A stretch of 28,509 nt of DNA from a virus (IMGVR_UViG_3300022602_000318:1-28509); one strand, 5' to 3'. Shown: positions 8,234 through 16,627, counted from the first letter of the stretch. Program-made: numbers and translations. Notes: generated from the sequence alone by a model not told the origin.

Positions 8234-8241
8234 TATAAATA
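8234..8241 (+). promoter_or_regulatory. T4-type late promoter candidate overlapping a terminator
   Basis: An exact TATAAATA sits in the intergenic space, two bases before the terminator stem. T4 late transcripts start a few bases downstream of this octamer, so RNA starting here would lack part of the 5' stem and could escape termination, feeding the PP-loop gene at 8281. Confidence 0.5.
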
Positions 8242-8242
8242 T

Positions 8243-8270
8243 AGGGAGCTTCGGCTCCCTTTTTATTTTT
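8243..8270 (+). terminator. Rho-independent terminator after the TRAP gene
   Basis: A perfect 7-bp stem AGGGAGC (8243-8249) pairs with GCTCCCT (8254-8260) around a TTCG tetraloop, followed by TTTTATTTTT. This is the clearest terminator in the window and closes the radical SAM-92aa-TRAP unit. Confidence 0.92.
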
Positions 8271-8280
8271 GAGGATTATT

Positions 8281-9372
8281 ATGAATCAAAACATTTTTAA
8301 AGAACTACAAAATTCAAAATTTATAGATCAAAGCAAAGAACGAATATTATATTACGACAAATCAAATGTTTCCAATTTAGCGAAACATGACCATCGTAAA
8401 ATATTTAATTTCCTAAGCCCGAATGGATCATACGAACTATTTAACATGTATGAGAAATTTGGTCTGAATAAACATAACGCAGTATATGATAGAAGTGGGC
8501 AAATACCACACTATTTAAATATGGCAGAAGGTTTGCATCCAATGCCAGGATTTATCCCAAATTACAATAGTTCGTTTTATGAAATTGCAGAAAAAAGATC
8601 TAAAGAATTATTGTCGTTAAACAAACCAATCAAGGTTATGTGGTCAGGTGGATTAGACAGCACCTTTATTTTGTTTATGTTAAGCGAATATGCTACTGAC
8701 AAAGATCAAGTCCAGGTCTATGGAACATATAATTCTATAATTGAATCTGGTGATATGTTTGATCGAGTTATTAAAAATAAATTTAAACACGAGATAACAG
8801 CAGGAAAACGAAACGATCTAAAATATAATGATGACTCGATTTACGTAAGCGGTATGTGCGGAAACCAACTGTTTGGACCAACAGATGATATGTTCGCTAA
8901 TGGAGATCACGCTCTGTTCCACCATACTCTTGGAACTCCAGAAACGATTTATGAATCTTACGAAAAACATATAGATCCAGAATTGATACAGTTTTTGATG
9001 CCTGCAATTAAAGCAAGTGCAAGAAAAATTGAGACAGTTGCTGATTTAAGATGGTACTGTATATTCAATTTAGATTGGTATACTGCAATATACGAGCATA
9101 AAATCCTTCTTGACAAAGATCGTGCTGATAAAATACATGGTTTCTTTGATTCAAATGAATTTCAAGAATGGGCTGTAAACACAAAAGATCCATTTACAAA
9201 AGTCAAGGGTGATGCTAATACACATAGATGGCAGATGAGAGAAATCCTCAGCGACAAATTTGGTGAGATTGAATATGCGAAGAATAAACCAAAGAAAATT
9301 TCCAATTTTGGTATAACAGAACCAGATTGGATCTTCCTTTTGTCAGATTACAGGAATGTTTATATCGGGTAA
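8281..9372 (+). CDS. Asparagine-synthetase-like PP-loop ATPase (AANH superfamily) without glutaminase domain
   Basis: This 363-residue protein starts at ATG 8281, 6 bases after GAGG at 8271. An upstream in-frame TTG at 8269 has no ribosome site. The PP-loop SGGLDST is at 122-128, where ATP is bound and a carboxylate is adenylated. SGMCGNQLFG (190-199) corresponds to the SGxGGDELFG block of AsnB, with the acidic DE replaced by NQ. DLRWYCIFNLDW (255-266) resembles the following AsnB helix. The N-terminal 110 residues are not an Ntn glutaminase: there is no Cys2. It therefore must use ammonia, another nucleophile, or an internal amine. Related folds include AsnB, lasso-peptide cyclase, beta-lactam synthetase and sugar amidotransferases such as WbpG. 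It is more AT-rich than the TRAP gene. The family is fairly sure; the reaction is unknown. Confidence 0.8.
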   Translation: MNQNIFKELQNSKFIDQSKERILYYDKSNVSNLAKHDHRKIFNFLSPNGSYELFNMYEKFGLNKHNAVYDRSGQIPHYLNMAEGLHPMPGFIPNYNSSFYEIAEKRSKELLSLNKPIKVMWSGGLDSTFILFMLSEYATDKDQVQVYGTYNSIIESGDMFDRVIKNKFKHEITAGKRNDLKYNDDSIYVSGMCGNQLFGPTDDMFANGDHALFHHTLGTPETIYESYEKHIDPELIQFLMPAIKASARKIETVADLRWYCIFNLDWYTAIYEHKILLDKDRADKIHGFFDSNEFQEWAVNTKDPFTKVKGDANTHRWQMREILSDKFGEIEYAKNKPKKISNFGITEPDWIFLLSDYRNVYIG

Positions 9373-9391
9373 TCCACTAAATTGCATATCT

Positions 9392-9399
9392 TATAAATA
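9392..9399 (+). promoter_or_regulatory. T4-type late promoter candidate
   Basis: An exact TATAAATA lies in the 60-base gap between the PP-loop gene and the gene at 9433, 33 bases before its start. Intergenic position and exact match make this one of the better candidates. Confidence 0.55.
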
Positions 9400-9432
9400 A
9401 AGAGGTATAAGAATAATGTTTGGGATTAAAGA

Positions 9433-9792
9433 ATGGCGACAATCAGTAACCTTTTTGTTGATGCAGGTAGCGATTACAGCAACATAATTACTGTTGCTGG
9501 AAGCAATGGCCAGCCATTAAATTTAACTGGATATACTGTTGCATCAGAGATGAGAAAGTCATATCTCTCAAAAACAGCATATCCATTTACTGCCACAATT
9601 TATAGTGCATCAAGCGGTGAAATTCGCCTCCAACTTGCTGGAGGTGTCTCAGCACAAATGTGGCCAGGACGTTACCAATATGATGTTGAAATTACTTCTG
9701 CTACTGGAGCAAGAACCAGAGTAGTAGAAGGAATTGTCACAGTTACACCTGAAATTACCCAAGTTGGCGTTTCAGGTGTTCCATCATTGTAA
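9433..9792 (+). CDS. Small beta-sandwich virion protein (BppU N-terminal-like)
   Basis: This 119-residue protein begins MATISNLFVDAGSDYSNIIT. The layout is a DxGsDys start, an NLTGYTVASEMRKS strand, a GEIRLQLAG strand, then GRYQYDVEITSATGARTRVV and a closing VTVTPEI strand. This resembles the N-terminal domain of phage baseplate upper proteins and small structural proteins found beside fibres in T4-like marine phages. There is no signal peptide or cysteine. It starts after GGGATTAAAGA, a weak ribosome site. It is followed 9 bases later by a 75-residue protein and then a long fibre, so it probably forms part of a fibre or baseplate attachment. Assignment is by resemblance only. Confidence 0.65.
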   Translation: MATISNLFVDAGSDYSNIITVAGSNGQPLNLTGYTVASEMRKSYLSKTAYPFTATIYSASSGEIRLQLAGGVSAQMWPGRYQYDVEITSATGARTRVVEGIVTVTPEITQVGVSGVPSL

Positions 9793-9801
9793 GGATTATT
9801 G

Positions 9802-10029
9802 ATGGCAACTAATAATCTAATCGTAACAGTACAACAAGATAATCTAACTACAGTATCATCGAATTTGAACAATCCAATTTATCTTGAATCGTTAAGTAAT
9901 GTTGGTAACGTTGATACAACTACAAATGGCGTTACGCAAGGATCAATTTTAATATACCAAACAGCAACAAGTAAATGGACAGCTTCTACTACCCTGGACG
10001 CCCAGGATATGGAAGGTGGCGAATTTTAA
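9802..10029 (+). CDS. Small structural-cluster protein, unknown
   Basis: This 75-residue protein uses ATG 9802 (MATNNLIVTVQQDNLT), with AAGGA at 9791 overlapping the previous stop. A TTG one codon upstream is less likely. Asn and Thr are abundant. The middle, LESLSNVGNVDTTTNGVTQG, and the following QGSILIYQTATSKWTAS resemble linker motifs of phage fibre proteins, where a NGSILVYN...KW pattern is common. It ends in the acidic DAQDMEGGEF. Position between a small beta protein and a long fibre, with a 14-base gap to the latter, suggests a fibre-attachment or virion decoration role. I cannot name a family. Confidence 0.6.
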   Translation: MATNNLIVTVQQDNLTTVSSNLNNPIYLESLSNVGNVDTTTNGVTQGSILIYQTATSKWTASTTLDAQDMEGGEF

Positions 10030-10043
10030 TCGGAGAATAAAAG

Positions 10044-12971
10044 ATGGCATCTACAATAAGAATTAAAAGATCATCAGTAAACGGTAATCCAAGTACCCTT
10101 GCTGCTGGTGAATTAGCCTACTCATCATACAGCGGTGCTGGTGGTAATAGACTTTACATCGGTACTGGTACAGAGACTGCAGGTAATGCTGCTAACCATG
10201 CTGTTATCGGTGGTACATACTATACTGGTTTAATCGATGCCTCTACTGCTGGCACATTAACAACTAACGCATCGTCAATTCCAGTTCTTTCTGCAACTGG
10301 TACTATTGATCAGTGGTTGGTTGGTAACACAAAATTAACTGGCAATACATTAAGCACAACCAACACAAACGGTAACTTAATTCTTGCACCAAACGGTACT
10401 GGTCTAGTTCAAATTTCTGGTAACTGGACTTTACCTTCTGCTGTTGGTACAAGCGGATACGTATTAACTACTAACGGATCTGGAACTTCTAGCTGGCAAC
10501 CTTCTGCTGCTACTCTAAGTTTAGCAGCTGGTGGTGGTACTACTGGTTCTATCGCTCTATTAACACAAACATTGACAATTGCTGGTGGTAATGGTATTAC
10601 TACTTCAGTATCTGGTCAAACTGTTACAATTTCTTCTATCGGCGCTGGTGGTTATACATCTACTGCTACTGGTGGAACAACAACCACTTTAACAGCATCT
10701 AGTTCTGCTAATCAGTTCTTTACTGGTACAACTACTCAGACTGTTAAATTACCTGATACATCAACATTAACTCTTGGTCAAGAGTTTATTATTACTAACA
10801 ACAGTACTGGTGCGTTGGCAATTCAGACTTCTGCTGGTGGTTCTATTAACTCAATCCCAGGTGGTTCACAAGCTACATTTACTGTTGCTTCTACTGCTGC
10901 TCAAACTTGGATTGCAGAGTTTACTGGTAATAACACTGTAACAGGTACTGGTGCCGCTGTTCTTGCTAACAGCCCAGCATTAACTTCTCCATCTTTCAGT
11001 ACTATTGTTAACAGCGGTACATTAACGCTACCAACATCAACTGATACATTAGTTGGTCGTGCCACTACTGATACATTTACTAATAAGACTTTTGATACTG
11101 CTGGTACTGGTAACGTATTAAAGATTAGTGGTAATCAAATAACATCTTACACTGGTTCTGGTGCAGTTGTTATGTTGTCTAATACACCAACTGTTACTGG
11201 TGCTATTAATTTTAACGGATCTGGTTCTGGTCAAACATCTCTTGCAGCTTCTGCGACTGCTTCTGGTACTTTAACACTACCAGCTACAACTGATACATTA
11301 GTTGGTAAAGCTACAACTGATACATTTACTAACAAGACAATTGATACAGCTGCAACTGGTAACGTATTAAAGATTAACGGTAACCAAGTAAACGCATATA
11401 CTGGTACTGGTTCTACTGTTGTTCTTTCTGCTGCTCCAACAATTACTGGTCACCCAACAATTGAAGGTGTTACTTCTACTGGTGCAACTGGTACTGGTAA
11501 CTTGGTATTCAGCAATACACCAACTCTAGTAACTCCAGTATTGGGTTCTGCTACTGCTACTAGTATTGTAGCATCAAATGGATTCCTTTCTACTAGCACA
11601 TATGGTGGAACATACTCTGACGGTATCGTTATTGATTATACTACTGGTCTTGGTCGTATTTCAGTTGGTTCTGGTGATGGTATTTCTTTATATAACAACA
11701 CAGATACAACTCGCCAAGCGATTTTCGCAGTTGGTTCTACTGGTGCAGTAACACTACTTGGTGGTTCTATTACTGGTACTACTGCAGTTACTATCACTGC
11801 TGGTGGCACAAACTCTAACATTAACTTGGTTCCAACTGGAACTGGTACTGTTGACCATGGTGGTGCTCGTCTAACATCTGTCGGCACACCAACTCAATCT
11901 ACTGATGCTGCTACTAAAGGATATGTTGATGGTCTAAAATCTGGTCTTGATGTCAAGTATCCAGTTCGTTTAGCTACAACTGGAACAAACTTATCAGCAG
12001 CAGCTTCTGGATCGCAAGCTGGTAAAACACTTACTAACAATAGCACACAGGTAGTGTTGACTATCGACTCTGTTCCTGTAGTTAATGGTGATCGTATCCT
12101 TGTTAAAGATCAAACAACCCAAGCTGATAACGGTATCTATGTTGTTACTAGCAATGGTTCTGCTTCAACTAACTGGGTATTAACTCGATCAACTGACTTT
12201 GATGGTACAACATCTAACAACTACAATGGTACTGTTACTGCTGGTGCTTTCGTATTCGTTGAACAAGGTACAATTAACGCAAACAATGGTTACGTTGTAA
12301 CTGAAGCAGTAAACGATGTACCAACTTTAGTTGTTGATACTAACCCAATCGTATTTGTTCAGTTCTCTGGTGCTGGTGAAATTACTGCTGGTTCTGGTTT
12401 ATCTAAGTCTGGTAATACTTTATCAGTAAACGTAGATAATACAACATTATCAATTAACGCTGGTAACCTGCAAATCAAATCAACATATGTTGGTCAGAAT
12501 AGCATTACTACTCTTGGTACAGTTACTACTGGTACTTGGCAGGCTGGTGTTATTGGTGGAACATACGGTGGTACTGGTGTTAACAACGGATCTAATACTA
12601 TCACTCTTGGTGGTAATATTTCTACTGCTGGTTCTTTCACTACTACTGGCGCATACTCTTTAGGTTTAACAGTAACTGGTGCTACTAGCGTAACTCTACC
12701 AACATCTGGTACTCTTGCTACTTTAAGTAACTCTGAAACATTAAGCAATAAGACTATTACTTCTTCTAGTTTCAGTGGTACTACTGTTTCTGCTTCTGGT
12801 CTAGTAACTTTTACTAATGCTACTGATGCATCTTCTACTAGTTCTGCTGGTGTTGTAATGTCTGGTGGTCTTGGTGTTGCTGGTCAAATTTATGTTGGCA
12901 CTAACATTACTGGTTCTGGCGCAACAACTAGCACATTAAGTGGTTTTACCATTGATGGTGGAACTTACTAA
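10044..12971 (+). CDS. Long tail-fibre-like adhesin, 975 residues, with internal repeats
   Basis: It starts behind CGGAG. The N-terminus IRIKRSSVNGNPSTLAAGEL followed by LYIGTG is the beta-prism type of domain seen at the start of phage fibres and of the Mtd adhesin. The shaft is Gly/Thr/Ser-rich. An 83-residue unit containing TLTLPTSTDTLVGRATTDTF, NKTFDTAGTGNVLKISGNQ and a PTVTG ending occurs twice in tandem (bases about 11011 and 11260). A degenerate third form (TLPTSGTLATLSNSETLSNK) lies near 12700. Between them, about residues 615-780, is a less repetitive domain (TKGYVDGLKSGLDVKYPVRL; VNGDRILVKDQTTQADNGIY), a module I know from many tail fibres. It ends TIDGGTY, then a terminator. No signal peptide or membrane helix is seen. 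Most likely it is a trimeric fibre. Confidence 0.8.
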   Translation: MASTIRIKRSSVNGNPSTLAAGELAYSSYSGAGGNRLYIGTGTETAGNAANHAVIGGTYYTGLIDASTAGTLTTNASSIPVLSATGTIDQWLVGNTKLTGNTLSTTNTNGNLILAPNGTGLVQISGNWTLPSAVGTSGYVLTTNGSGTSSWQPSAATLSLAAGGGTTGSIALLTQTLTIAGGNGITTSVSGQTVTISSIGAGGYTSTATGGTTTTLTASSSANQFFTGTTTQTVKLPDTSTLTLGQEFIITNNSTGALAIQTSAGGSINSIPGGSQATFTVASTAAQTWIAEFTGNNTVTGTGAAVLANSPALTSPSFSTIVNSGTLTLPTSTDTLVGRATTDTFTNKTFDTAGTGNVLKISGNQITSYTGSGAVVMLSNTPTVTGAINFNGSGSGQTSLAASATASGTLTLPATTDTLVGKATTDTFTNKTIDTAATGNVLKINGNQVNAYTGTGSTVVLSAAPTITGHPTIEGVTSTGATGTGNLVFSNTPTLVTPVLGSATATSIVASNGFLSTSTYGGTYSDGIVIDYTTGLGRISVGSGDGISLYNNTDTTRQAIFAVGSTGAVTLLGGSITGTTAVTITAGGTNSNINLVPTGTGTVDHGGARLTSVGTPTQSTDAATKGYVDGLKSGLDVKYPVRLATTGTNLSAAASGSQAGKTLTNNSTQVVLTIDSVPVVNGDRILVKDQTTQADNGIYVVTSNGSASTNWVLTRSTDFDGTTSNNYNGTVTAGAFVFVEQGTINANNGYVVTEAVNDVPTLVVDTNPIVFVQFSGAGEITAGSGLSKSGNTLSVNVDNTTLSINAGNLQIKSTYVGQNSITTLGTVTTGTWQAGVIGGTYGGTGVNNGSNTITLGGNISTAGSFTTTGAYSLGLTVTGATSVTLPTSGTLATLSNSETLSNKTITSSSFSGTTVSASGLVTFTNATDASSTSSAGVVMSGGLGVAGQIYVGTNITGSGATTSTLSGFTIDGGTY
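11011..11460 (+). repeat. Two tandem copies of an 83-codon fibre repeat
   Basis: The DNA beginning near 11011 recurs about 249 bases later near 11260. Shared blocks are ACTGATACATTAGTTGGT and TGGTAACGTATTAAAGATTA. The copies differ mostly at scattered positions and by conservative substitutions, which indicates an old in-frame duplication. Confidence 0.75.
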
Positions 12972-12978
12972 GTAGTTA

Positions 12979-12984
12979 TATAAT
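12979..12984 (+). promoter_or_regulatory. TATAAT -10-like element overlapping the start of a terminator region
   Basis: TATAAT occurs within GTTATATAATACAG, three bases before the stem of the terminator at 12987. No clear -35 is visible, and it matches the late octamer at only six of eight bases. The layout repeats that seen at 8234. Confidence 0.25.
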
Positions 12985-12986
12985 AC

Positions 12987-13020
12987 AGAAGGGATTTTTA
13001 TCCCTTCTTTAACCTTTTTA
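12987..13020 (+). terminator. Rho-independent terminator after the 975-residue fibre gene
   Basis: A perfect 9-bp stem AGAAGGGAT (12987-12995) pairs with ATCCCTTCT (13000-13008) around TTTT, followed by TT and, after AACC, TTTTT. The interrupted T tract makes it slightly weaker than the 8243 terminator. Confidence 0.85.
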
Positions 13021-13029
13021 GGAAGATGA

Positions 13030-13695
13030 ATGAGTAATAAATTTCTACTCAAAAAATCATCAGTTGCGAGTAAAGTTCCGCAACCGACAGATTTACAATA
13101 CGGTGAATTAGCATTAAATTATGCTGACGGCAAACTGTATTATTTAAATTCTTCAAATTCAATAAGTTCGTTTTCTGCGAACATTGACCTGTCGGCATAC
13201 GCCACACTAACAGGTACACAAACCCTTACAAATAAAACAATATCGTCGCCAAGTTTAAATGGTACGATATCGTTAGATTCAACCACATTAATTTCAATTA
13301 ATGGTAGTACTGGTTCTTCTGGTAATTATCTTGCTCGTGGACCTTCTGGTTTAACATGGACAAATCCACCAGCTGGCACTTTAGCAACTCTTACCGATGT
13401 AAATATAAGTAGTCCTCAGGTACAGCAGGTTTTAACTTATACTGGATCTAATTGGGTAAACGCAGCATCTAACGCTGTTGTCGCCTCCGCTGTTTTCGCA
13501 TCATCTCAATATGATATGGGATATGTATATGACTCAAACGTAACTGTTCATGAAGACGAAGGTTCAATTACGTCAATAGCAAGTACCATTTATGACTTGG
13601 GTGTTCTAAGTTTTACTGGTATTATTTCGTTAAACAACATCGACCAATCAGTCAAATCCGACTATCTTGGTTATTCTATTATTTTTGGATTCTAA
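13030..13695 (+). CDS. Fibre-like virion protein, 221 residues
   Basis: It starts at ATG 13030 after GGAAG; the ATG at 13026 stops after three codons. The N-terminal domain LLKKSSVASKVPQPTDLQYG followed by ELALNYADGKLYYLNSSN is the same fibre attachment type found at the starts of the 975- and 648-residue proteins. It is followed by a LTGTQTLTNKTISSPSLNGT linker and a GNYLARGPSGLTWTNPPAGT unit. The C-terminal 75 residues (SQYDMGYVYDSNVTVHEDEG onward) are not repetitive and may be a trimerisation or contact domain. It comes directly after a terminator and is 9 bases from the next gene, so it probably heads its own transcript. A short tail fibre or whisker-like accessory is plausible. Confidence 0.7.
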   Translation: MSNKFLLKKSSVASKVPQPTDLQYGELALNYADGKLYYLNSSNSISSFSANIDLSAYATLTGTQTLTNKTISSPSLNGTISLDSTTLISINGSTGSSGNYLARGPSGLTWTNPPAGTLATLTDVNISSPQVQQVLTYTGSNWVNAASNAVVASAVFASSQYDMGYVYDSNVTVHEDEGSITSIASTIYDLGVLSFTGIISLNNIDQSVKSDYLGYSIIFGF

Positions 13696-13704
13696 GGATA
13701 TACA

Positions 13705-16605
13705 ATGGCACGTCAGTTAATTGAAAAATACATATTTACTCCAGGTGTTCCTGGACAAGGAACCGTACTATTTCCTGGTAAAGTTGATCTTACACAATTA
13801 TTAATTATTGCGAATAAAACAGCGCAGACAAACATCTATGCTATCGGAGATCCAACTAAGAATGGTACTGCTGTCTATAACGCAGCAGATACTACATTTA
13901 CTCCGCAACCAAGCGGATATGGTTATACATTCGCAACACAAACTTCTGAGCAATTAGGAACAACTTTAGTTACTCTTGCGTGTGACACATCAGCAATGTT
14001 GTCGTCAGATAAAATTGCGATTTATACTGATGCTCCTAAAAACATTGGTAACATTGTTCGCCCTTATTTCTTTGGTGTTGATGCCATTGAACGTCAGCGT
14101 GTTGCTGAACCACAGGCGATGATTGACGCTGACTTTGAATATGGTCTTCAACCAACAAAGTGGCAAAACTATTCAGATAACAGATTGATTCCTGGTATCT
14201 TTGAACGTCCAGGTCTTGACTTGTTTGCAACTAATATTACATCAGATGGTGGTAACCCATCTGTTATGACAGTAACATGTTCTCAGGCTCATGGTTTATC
14301 CGCTGGCAATCCTATCGTTGTGTTCGGTTTAACTGGTGCATCTAACTATGCTCGTGCTGAAGGATCATTCGTTGTTATCTCTGTTCCAACTACAACTACA
14401 TTTACTTACTACGCTAAAGGTATTGTTGGAACTTCTGGACTTTCTGTTTATCAGGCATCAACTTATGTTCGTAAAGGTGGTTTCTACGCTGGTTCACAAA
14501 TTCCAATTGCATCTGTAACATCAGATGGTAATTCTCCATCTAAGATTACTGTAACATGTTCTGCCAATCATGGTATTGTTCCAGGAACTCCACTAATTAA
14601 TACTGTTCAATCAAGCGGAACTAACCATGTTTACATGCAAGGTAACTTCTATGCTGAAACAGTAACATCACCAAATATCTTTACATTTACTGCTCAGGTT
14701 GGTGGTGCTGTACAAAACTCTGGTATCTCAATTACTTCTCACGTTCGTTCTGATGCGTTCGTTCAACACAGACCATTTGATGGTGGTATTAACTTGGGAA
14801 CATTCGTTCCTGCACATGGCGCATCTATCTCTCGTCAAACTAAAAAATATATTCGTTACCAATCTGGTAAGGGTATTATGTGGACTTCTGGTGTTTTGTT
14901 TAACCCAGTTCTCAACCTTGACCAAATTTCTGCAAATGGAACAACAGTCGGTTCAGTAATTACTGTTACTACTGAAGTTGACCATGGCGTTCAGGCTGGT
15001 GCAACTGTTACAATTTCAGGTGTTGTTACAAACGGATACAACGGCACATATGGCGTCGCTTCAATTGTTAACGAAAATACATTTACTGTATCTGCAACTA
15101 CTGCTCTTGGTTCTGCATCTTCAGTATTAACAAACTTACCTCGTGTTACAGTTACTAACTGGCATGGCGCAACTACTCGTTGCGGAACATTCGATGATCA
15201 AAATGGATTGTTCTGGGAATATGATGGTCGCGAATTAGCAGTCGTAAAACGTGCCTCTGTTTTCCAAACATCAGGGTTCGTTTCTGTTACTCCAGGTTCT
15301 CAGGTAGTAACTGGTACTTCTACTCGTTTTACTCAACAATTAAAAGTTGGTGACAACGTAGTTATTCGTGGTATGTCTTATAAGATTAATACAATTACCA
15401 GCGATACTGCGATGACAGTTAACCCATCATATCGTGGTATTAATGCATCAAGTCTTATCAAGATGTCTTTGACCATTGATACTCGTTATCCACAATCTCA
15501 ATTCAACTTTGATAAAATTGACGGAACTGGTATCTCTGGTTATAATCTTGCAGTGAATAAAATGCAGATGTTAGGTATTAGCTGGTCATGGTATGGTGCT
15601 GGTTTTATTGACTTTATGTGTCGTGGTTCAGATGGTAACATGATTCTTGTACATCGTATGAAACAGAATAACGTAAACGATGCTGCTTACATGCGTTCTG
15701 GTAACATGGTTGCTCGTTATCAGGCGATTAATCAATCAGCTTCAGATCGTCTAATGGCAAGTATGACTTCTTCTGATACTACAATGACATTAAACGACAC
15801 ATCAAGATTCCCAACAACTGGTGGTACTGTTCTGGTTGAAAATGAATTGATTAATTATACTGGCGTTTCTGGTAATAATTTAACTGGTTTAACCCGTGGC
15901 GCATCAATGACAATGTTTATTGGTGGATCTAATAAAACATTTACTGGTGGGGCAGCAGCATCTCATGCTGTTGGTAATGGATATAACGCAGTAATTTTAG
16001 TTTCATGCACAACATCTCCAATTGTTAACCACTGGGGTTCTTCTTATATTACTGATGGTCGTTTTGATAACGATCGTGGTTACTACTTTAATTATCAACA
16101 ACAGATTAGTGGATTGGCAAGCGGAACTTCGCAAACTGCGTTCTTCCTCCGTCTTGCTCCTTCAGTATCAAACTCAATCGCTGGCGCATTCGGCGATAGA
16201 GATCTAGTAAATCGTGCGCAGTTATTACTACAACAGCTACAGATTCAATCTGACCAATCTGTTCAGGTTCAGGGTATTTTGAATCCAGGTAACATCGATG
16301 CATCAGCACTAACATGGACAAACGTAAATACAGTTGGTTTAGGTTCTCAACCTTCGTTTGCCCAAATTTCAACAAGTGTAAATACTGCTGCTACTCCAGG
16401 AGAACAGATTTTCGGTACTCTGGGTCAACCAGGAGGTTTCGCTTCTATTGACTTATCAAACTTGAAAGAATTTGGTAACTCAGTAATTGGTGGGTATAGT
16501 AACTTCCCAGACGGTCCAGACGTCTTGGCGGTTGTGATTAAGAATAACAGTTCTACTACAGCAAACCCAATCGTAAACTTATTCTGGTCAGAAGCGCAAG
16601 CATAA
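13705..16605 (+). CDS. Large multi-module virion protein, 966 residues (baseplate/fibre type)
   Basis: The N-terminal 150 residues end in AMIDADFEYGLQPTKWQNYS, a hallmark of a large virion protein of T4-like marine phages. Several small beta modules follow. Three related units, each with SDGG or SANG, then TVTC.xxHG (His 196, 289, 427) and a FT(Y/F/V) strand, lie at residues about 175-250, 270-345 and 405-470. Next are GSQVVTGTSTRFTQQLKVGD (about 532-551) and a DTSRFPTTGGTVLVENELIN unit leading to LTGLTRGAS. The C-terminal region contains IAGAFGDRDLVNRAQLLLQQ, also familiar from this protein type. AAGGA precedes the start. It is probably a baseplate-linked structural protein with carbohydrate- or protein-binding insertions. 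Which T4 protein it replaces, if any, cannot be told. Confidence 0.75.
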   Translation: MARQLIEKYIFTPGVPGQGTVLFPGKVDLTQLLIIANKTAQTNIYAIGDPTKNGTAVYNAADTTFTPQPSGYGYTFATQTSEQLGTTLVTLACDTSAMLSSDKIAIYTDAPKNIGNIVRPYFFGVDAIERQRVAEPQAMIDADFEYGLQPTKWQNYSDNRLIPGIFERPGLDLFATNITSDGGNPSVMTVTCSQAHGLSAGNPIVVFGLTGASNYARAEGSFVVISVPTTTTFTYYAKGIVGTSGLSVYQASTYVRKGGFYAGSQIPIASVTSDGNSPSKITVTCSANHGIVPGTPLINTVQSSGTNHVYMQGNFYAETVTSPNIFTFTAQVGGAVQNSGISITSHVRSDAFVQHRPFDGGINLGTFVPAHGASISRQTKKYIRYQSGKGIMWTSGVLFNPVLNLDQISANGTTVGSVITVTTEVDHGVQAGATVTISGVVTNGYNGTYGVASIVNENTFTVSATTALGSASSVLTNLPRVTVTNWHGATTRCGTFDDQNGLFWEYDGRELAVVKRASVFQTSGFVSVTPGSQVVTGTSTRFTQQLKVGDNVVIRGMSYKINTITSDTAMTVNPSYRGINASSLIKMSLTIDTRYPQSQFNFDKIDGTGISGYNLAVNKMQMLGISWSWYGAGFIDFMCRGSDGNMILVHRMKQNNVNDAAYMRSGNMVARYQAINQSASDRLMASMTSSDTTMTLNDTSRFPTTGGTVLVENELINYTGVSGNNLTGLTRGASMTMFIGGSNKTFTGGAAASHAVGNGYNAVILVSCTTSPIVNHWGSSYITDGRFDNDRGYYFNYQQQISGLASGTSQTAFFLRLAPSVSNSIAGAFGDRDLVNRAQLLLQQLQIQSDQSVQVQGILNPGNIDASALTWTNVNTVGLGSQPSFAQISTSVNTAATPGEQIFGTLGQPGGFASIDLSNLKEFGNSVIGGYSNFPDGPDVLAVVIKNNSSTTANPIVNLFWSEAQA

Positions 16606-16608
16606 ATA
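16601..16608 (+). promoter_or_regulatory. T4-type late promoter candidate
   Basis: CATAAATA overlaps the stop codon of the 966-residue gene and lies 19 bases before the start of the next gene. It matches the NATAAATA form of the late octamer. Confidence 0.4.
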
Positions 16609-16627
16609 TACAAATTAGAGGAATACC

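Noticed and set aside
9416-9487. A 23-codon ORF beginning ATGTTTGGG with AGAGG upstream, overlapping the start of the 9433 gene
   Set aside because: It is very short, overlaps in another frame and has no recognisable features; the AGAGG may serve the 9433 gene or be chance.
11636-12748. Long open frames on the minus strand (for example 11636-11887 and 12494-12748)
   Set aside because: They mirror the Thr/Gly/Val-rich codon pattern of the fibre gene, have no ribosome sites and resemble no protein.
10044-12971. CRISPR-like array suggested by recurrent short GGTACTGGT strings
   Set aside because: The strings are Gly-Thr codons in an open reading frame, with no fixed repeat length or spacers.
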